Shown piece after piece: positions 60,069 through 64,000 of a DNA stretch of 64,000 bases. Positions within the stretch are counted from its first letter, which is position 1. Each line of letters begins with the position of its first letter. Origin of the DNA: Streptomyces canus (GTDB taxonomy: Bacteria; Actinomycetota; Actinomycetes; Streptomycetales; Streptomycetaceae); contig NZ_JAUSWW010000001.1 in assembly GCF_030815415.1 (NCBI RefSeq), forward strand, positions 10,044,001-10,108,000, read 5' to 3'. Made by a program: the position numbers and the translations under genes. The notes beneath the pieces are model-generated. The model made no database searches, was not told the origin of the DNA, and saw only the letters and a program-made list of their open reading frames with translations.

Positions 60069-61685
60069 ATGCCACCCCCCCTGATGTCTCCGGGCACCCT
60101 GCTCGACCCGCCCAGCGGCACCACGCCCCGGCCACCCGTCGTCCTGCGGCCGTCCGCGCCGCCGCCGCGCATCACACGGCCCGGCCCGAGCCGGGCGCTC
60201 ACGGCGGCCGTGCCAGCGGGCCTCGTGCTCACCCTCGGCCTCTGGGGGATCACCCGCCAGGACAGCATGTGGCGCGACGAGGCCGCCACCTGGCAGGTCG
60301 CCCACCGCAGCCTGCCCGACATCTGGCATCTACTCGGGCACGCAGACGTCGTCCACGGCCTGTACTACGCCCTCATGCACATGATGTTCGAAGTCTTCGG
60401 CGACAGCCTCCTGACGCTGCGGACACCCTCCGTCCTTGCCATGGCTGCGGCGGCCTCGATCGCCGCCGACCTCGGCGCCCGGCTCGCGGGCCGATGGAGC
60501 GGGCTCGGCGCGGGGCTTGCCCTCGCACTGCTGCCCACCTTCCAGACGTACGCCCAAGAAGGCCGCCCGTACGCGATGGTGACCGCCGCTGTCGCGCTCG
60601 CGTCCTGGCTGCTGGTGGCCGCAATGAGCCGCCCGTGCACCGGCACCTGGAGCGCATACGCAGTCGTGGTCCTGCTCGGCGCGCTGCTCAACTGGTTCTC
60701 GCTGCTCGTGCTGCCCGCCCACGCCGCCACACTCGCACTCGCCCGGTCCCACCGCGCCACCTGGGCGCGCTGGCTACTCGCCGCGAGCACCGCCGTAGTC
60801 GGCGCCCTCCCCCTCGTCCTGGCCAGCCAGGTCCAATCCAGGCAGGTCTCCTGGATACAGCCCACTACCCCCGGCGCGATGTACGCCATCGCAGCCACCA
60901 TCCTTGCCGGCGGCGGCTGCGCGCTCCTGCGCCGCGCACGCGAACCCGCCGGTCCGATTCCGGCTGCGGCGGGGAAATTGACCCTGGCCGCGGTGGCCGT
61001 CCCGCTGTGCGCCGTCCCGCAGGTGATGCTCCTCGTCGTCTCGCTCACCTGGCAGCCCCTCTACGTCGGCCGCTACGTACTGTTCGCCCACATCGGCCTG
61101 GCCCTCCTCCTCGGCGCATTGATCGGCGCACTCGCCACGAGCCTTCCCGTCCGTCCCGAAGTTCCACTCGCCGCCGTCACGGCACTCGCGTTCCTCGCCC
61201 TGCTCCCCGTGGAACAGCACATACGCAGCCCATCCAGCCGCGTCGACGACGTACTGGCCGCGGCCATCCCGGTGGACGCAGCGCGTGGACAGGGCGGCGC
61301 GGTCGTCTTCATTCCTTCGGCCCGACGCGACACCGCCCTGGTCACTCCGGGCGCGTTCCATGGACTGCGCGACATTGCGCTCGCCCAGAGCCCCGTCGAG
61401 TCCGGAACCCTGCATGGAATCGAGACCGACCCCGACACCACAGCACGCGCAATGCTGCGCGAACGGCACATCATCCTCATCAGCGACGCGGAGACCGGCC
61501 TCGCCCACAACGCCCGCGACCGCGCCAAACAGCGCGTCCTGCACGAACACTTCGCCAGGCTCACCACCACGATCCGACGTGGCCGCAGCATCACCCTCTA
61601 CGAACGCAACGCCCCCCGCGTCACGACCAGCCCGCCGCCCACAGATCGTGAACCGATCCGCGGTTGGCCAGGTGCTCCCCGATGA
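60069..61685 (+). CDS. GT-C-type membrane glycosyltransferase
   Basis: 538 residues. A proline-rich cytoplasmic start, about 11 membrane helices, the acidic outer-loop motif SMWRDEAATWQVAHRS near 66-81 (the catalytic Asp/Glu region in this superfamily), HVVHGLYYALMHMMFEV-like segment, and a C-terminal outer domain (FIPSARRDTALVTPGAFHGL, SGTLHGIETDPDTTARAMLR). Intact counterpart of the frameshifted gene at 23789. Transfers a sugar from a polyprenyl carrier. ATG 60069 is 17 bases after the methyltransferase stop. Confidence 0.82.
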   Translation: MPPPLMSPGTLLDPPSGTTPRPPVVLRPSAPPPRITRPGPSRALTAAVPAGLVLTLGLWGITRQDSMWRDEAATWQVAHRSLPDIWHLLGHADVVHGLYYALMHMMFEVFGDSLLTLRTPSVLAMAAAASIAADLGARLAGRWSGLGAGLALALLPTFQTYAQEGRPYAMVTAAVALASWLLVAAMSRPCTGTWSAYAVVVLLGALLNWFSLLVLPAHAATLALARSHRATWARWLLAASTAVVGALPLVLASQVQSRQVSWIQPTTPGAMYAIAATILAGGGCALLRRAREPAGPIPAAAGKLTLAAVAVPLCAVPQVMLLVVSLTWQPLYVGRYVLFAHIGLALLLGALIGALATSLPVRPEVPLAAVTALAFLALLPVEQHIRSPSSRVDDVLAAAIPVDAARGQGGAVVFIPSARRDTALVTPGAFHGLRDIALAQSPVESGTLHGIETDPDTTARAMLRERHIILISDAETGLAHNARDRAKQRVLHEHFARLTTTIRRGRSITLYERNAPRVTTSPPPTDREPIRGWPGAPR

Positions 61686-62032
61686 GCACCATCGCCTCGC
61701 CCACGCCCCACACCTGGTCCTGGCGCGGGGCAAGGTGCCCCATGGCCCGCCGGTAGGACCGCAGCGCGGCGAGCTCGGTAGGCGTTGATGGCTGACTCGT
61801 GGCAAGTCGCCTGGGCATAGACCCCGGACTCGGAGAAGACGACGGCGTAGTCATTGCCGCTTCCGTCCTTCATCGAGGCCAACTCCTCAGACGGCGCCCA
61901 CTGCGTGTCATACGAGTGGTACCGAAATTCCCACTCCGGGCTCAGGACGGCACCCAGCATCGCCATTGCCTTCGAGCGGGCACGGATGATCTCGGGGGCA
62001 GGCAGCTGCGCGATCACTTCATAGACGGTCAC
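61621..62032 (-). pseudogene. hypothetical protein gene with a frameshift
   Basis: From GTG 62032 it reads VYEVIAQLPAPEIIRARSKA, LSPEWEFRYHSYDTQWAPSE, MKDGSGNDYAVVFSESGVYA and HES, a coherent conserved-looking protein, then needs a change of frame near 61785 to continue as ELAALRSYRRAMGHLAPRQD to WAAGWS. The family is not recognised. The end overlaps the 3' end of the GT-C gene. Confidence 0.5.
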
Positions 62033-62109
62033 AGGGCGATACGAGCGGAAGCCACTGACACAGCCCCAAGCGCCCCCGACACGCCACGGTGCTCTCGATT
62101 CTCGGCGAC

Positions 62110-62564
62110 ATTCCCCACCTACGCAGCCAACCGGGTGGTGGCGATCTCGGATGCGGAGTTGCGGGAGCTGCCGCTGCCGACGGCGAAGGCCATCGAGATC
62201 CAGGCGTTCGTGCCGTTGGAGTCGATCGATCCGATCCGTATCGCGGAGGGCTACTACCTGGTGCCGGACGGGCAGGTGGCGGCGAAGCCGTACAGGCTGC
62301 TCCTGCAGGCGCTGGGCAGGTCGTCGAAGGTGGCGATCGCCAAGTACGCCTGGTCGGGCCGGGAGCGCCTGGGACTGCTGCGGGTACGCGGTGAGGCGAT
62401 CGTGCTGCATGCGATGCGATGCGGTGGCCGGACGAGGTCCGGGATCCGGCTGGCGTCGCGCGCCGCACGAGACGGTGTCGGAGGAGGAGATCGAGGGGGC
62501 GCTCGCCCTCATCGACCGCATGACCCGGGAGGACCTCGAGGGCCCTGAGTTCACCGACACTTAG
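62110..62564 (+). pseudogene. Ku (DNA end-binding) protein, truncated and frameshifted
   Basis: Reads NRVVAISDAELRELPLPTAK, AIEIQAFVPLESIDPIRIAE, YLVPDGQVAAKPYRLLLQAL, KVAIAKYAWSGRERLGLLRV, then in another frame APHETVSEEEIEGALALIDR. This is the second half of bacterial Ku, the non-homologous end-joining protein. A five-base tandem duplication near 62405-62417 (ATGCG repeated) and a two-base insertion near 62458 disrupt it, and the N-terminal half is missing. Confidence 0.8.
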
Positions 62565-62670
62565 AGCGACCGAGGATAGGCCCGAGGGTTGCGGAAGCCC
62601 GGGGATCCCATGGCGATGGAAATGCTCTACTGGTTCTCGCCTGTCATGTCGGACGATCTTCTCTGCGCTA

Positions 62671-63258
62671 TCAGTGCTGGCGCACCCCGTCGATGACGAG
62701 TGTCAGCAGGCGGTCGGTTTCGGCCGCGCCGTCACTGTCGTGTTCGGTCGCCAGCGCGATGGCTCCGACGAGTGTGAGCAGCTGGATGATGGTGACCTGG
62801 GGGCGCATGGCGTGTGCCTGGTGAGCGCGCGCGAGTAGTTCGCTGCCGGCGTTCACGATGAGCGTGTGGCAGGTGTCCCCGAGCGTCGGATCGCCGGCGC
62901 CAGGCATCAGGGCTGCCCCCAGGCCCTTGTTGGTTACGGCGTGTGCCCCGACGGCGTGGAGCCAGGTGACGAGCGCGGCCCCCGGATCGGGCTCGGTCGC
63001 GAGGTCGCGTGCCTTGGCGCAGAGGGTCTCCACCCGGTCTTTGAAGACGGCCTCCAGCAGCGCCTGCCGGGAGGGGAAGTGCCGGTGCAGTGTGGCTGAG
63101 CCGACCCCGGCATGGCGCGCGATCTCCTCCAAAGAGGCTTCAACGCCGTGCTGGGCGATGGCGGCCCCGGCGGCGGCCAGGATCCGTTCGTAGTTGCGCC
63201 GCGCGTCGGCGCGCATGGGACGCCTGGGCGAGGACGGCACGGTGGCGTCTTGGGACAC
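62671..63258 (-). CDS. TetR-family transcriptional regulator
   Basis: 195 residues. N-terminal helix-turn-helix RILAAAGAAIAQHGVEASLE and EIARHAGVGSATLHRHFPSR, then an all-helical ligand domain (TNKGLGAALMPGAGDPTLGD). GTG 63258 chosen for AGGAG seven bases upstream. It lies divergent from an NmrA-type oxidoreductase, the usual arrangement for a TetR repressor and its target, and a large palindrome sits between them. Confidence 0.9.
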   Translation of the reverse strand: MSQDATVPSSPRRPMRADARRNYERILAAAGAAIAQHGVEASLEEIARHAGVGSATLHRHFPSRQALLEAVFKDRVETLCAKARDLATEPDPGAALVTWLHAVGAHAVTNKGLGAALMPGAGDPTLGDTCHTLIVNAGSELLARAHQAHAMRPQVTIIQLLTLVGAIALATEHDSDGAAETDRLLTLVIDGVRQH

Positions 63259-63298
63259 AAGAGCTCCTGACGGCTTGCTAACCGGGGTGGTCCTCCAT

Positions 63299-63304
63299 AT
63301 TGTA
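63299..63304 (-). promoter_or_regulatory. -10 element TACAAT of the tetR promoter
   Basis: TACAAT on the minus strand, 41 bases before the GTG; the palindrome at 63318-63350 covers the place where its -35 would be. Confidence 0.5.
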
Positions 63305-63317
63305 TCGAGCATTAACT

Positions 63318-63350
63318 GGAGGGCCACCCCACTTACTGGGGTGGCCCTCC
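63318..63350. promoter_or_regulatory. perfect 14-bp inverted repeat, candidate TetR operator
   Basis: GGAGGGCCACCCCA and TGGGGTGGCCCTCC flank five bases (CTTAC). It overlaps the region upstream of the tetR -10 and lies 28 bases before the oxidoreductase start, so binding could shut both. A transcribed hairpin in the oxidoreductase leader is the alternative. Confidence 0.6.
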
Positions 63351-63377
63351 CCGGTGCGTGCGAGATCCAGGAGAAAC

Positions 63378-64000
63378 AGTGGAGTTGACGGACAAGACCA
63401 TCGTGGTGACGGGCGCGACGGGCCTGCAGGGCCGGGCAGTGACTAGGCATCTACTCGACGGCGGCTGGCAGGTGCGCGCCCTCACACGCAATCCGGACGG
63501 CGCGCCGGCCAGGGCCCTGGTGAGCGCCGGCGCGCAGATCGTACGCGCGGAGATGGAGGACATCTCCTCTCTCGTCGACGCTGCCGAAGGCGCCTACGGG
63601 TTGTTCAGCGTCCAGCCCACGGTGGGTTCCCCCGGCACGGCGGTGGACTTCTCCGCCGAGGACGAGGTTCGCTGGGGAATGAACATCGCCGAGGCCGCCC
63701 AAACCGCCGGCATCAAGCACCTCGTCTTCAGTTCGGTCGCCGGCACGGACCGCCATGACAGTGAGATGTTGCCGCAGAACCTGATCAGCAAGTGGCGCAT
63801 CGAACAGCACCTTGCGAAGCTCGGCCTGCCCGCCACGATTCTGCGGCCGGTGTCCTTCATGGAGAACTACACCGGTCAATACGCCCTGCAAGGCGGCAAC
63901 CTGGTCTCAGGTATCGCACCCGACGTCACGCTGCAGATCACGGCTGTGGACGACGTCGGCTTCGTTACCGCCCTGGCCTTCTCCCGGCCCCAGGAGTGGG
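63378..64000 (+). CDS. NmrA-type NAD(P)-binding oxidoreductase, partial
   Basis: The gene runs off the window end (207 codons seen). Rossmann motif VVTGATGLQGRAVTRHLLDG at about 9-28, RALTRNPDGAPARALVSAGA, SVQPTVGSPGTAVDF, LVFSSVAGTDRHD, LRPVSFMENYTG. NmrA/SDR-a5-like proteins often sense or reduce quinones or aldehydes. GTG 63378 with AGGAG just upstream. Likely repressed by the divergent TetR. Confidence 0.88.

Noticed and set aside
1..64000. CRISPR arrays, tRNA or rRNA genes, integrase attachment sites
   Set aside because: No regularly spaced repeats, no cloverleaf or rRNA-like stretches and no integrase gene were seen when reading the window.

Overview
ORGANISM. The window is high-GC actinobacterial DNA, most probably a Streptomyces chromosome. 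The reasons are the GTG/TTG starts with GGAGG-type ribosome sites, many four-base gene overlaps (ATGA, GTGA), a complete mce lipid-import operon, many ECF/two-component/kinase regulators, secreted proteins, and a large load of decayed insertion sequences typical of a Streptomyces chromosome arm. No rRNA, tRNA or CRISPR array was seen. LAYOUT. 0.07-3.2 kb: NAD-malic enzyme and class II fumarase, translationally coupled. 3.6-14.5 kb (minus strand): one long operon, mkl-yrbEA-yrbEB-mceABCDEF plus two Mce-associated membrane proteins, a complete Mce lipid or sterol importer. 14.7-16.9 kb: a lytic transglycosylase and an ECF sigma factor that carries its own membrane anchor and a long outer tail. 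17.0-17.8 kb: scraps of IS3 and IS110 transposases. 17.8-23.3 kb: a lipoprotein followed by two paralogous transmembrane Ser/Thr kinases whose outer half is a LivJ-type binding protein. 23.8-28.7 kb: a frameshifted membrane glycosyltransferase, a secreted protein, and an IS701 pseudogene lying between broken regulator genes. 29-44.4 kb: the most coherent accessory block, with a membrane protein, a DUF1996 exported protein, a beta-propeller exported protein, a sugar epimerase, a glycosyltransferase/DUF2064/methyltransferase operon, a molybdopterin oxidoreductase, a GT-C-type membrane protein and an OmpR-type two-component system. 44.4-56.6 kb: an IS graveyard (IS5, IS3, IS1380, ISL3, IS21 and IS110) with a few small genes between. 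56.8-64 kb: a GntR/ABC transporter operon, a methyltransferase plus membrane glycosyltransferase pair, a ku pseudogene, and a TetR regulator divergent from an NmrA-type oxidoreductase that runs off the end. HOW IT WORKS TOGETHER. The main new observation is in the 29-44 kb block. Seven intergenic sites share an 11-bp-period direct repeat of the form TTACG-N6-TGACG. They lie upstream of almost every transcription unit there, including the response regulator itself. Four of them sit about 55-60 bp upstream of start codons that look leaderless (TANNNT, 6-7 bp, start). This is the geometry expected for an OmpR/PhoB-family activator, so the block reads as a self-contained envelope and sugar-modification regulon run by the two-component system at 42.5-44.4 kb. 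A second structure is at 51.7-56.6 kb. Two apparently identical IS110-family elements face outward, one at the matching position of each terminal inverted repeat of a dead ISL3 element, which suggests RNA-guided targeting of the repeat. All statements rest on reading the sequence; no database search was run.
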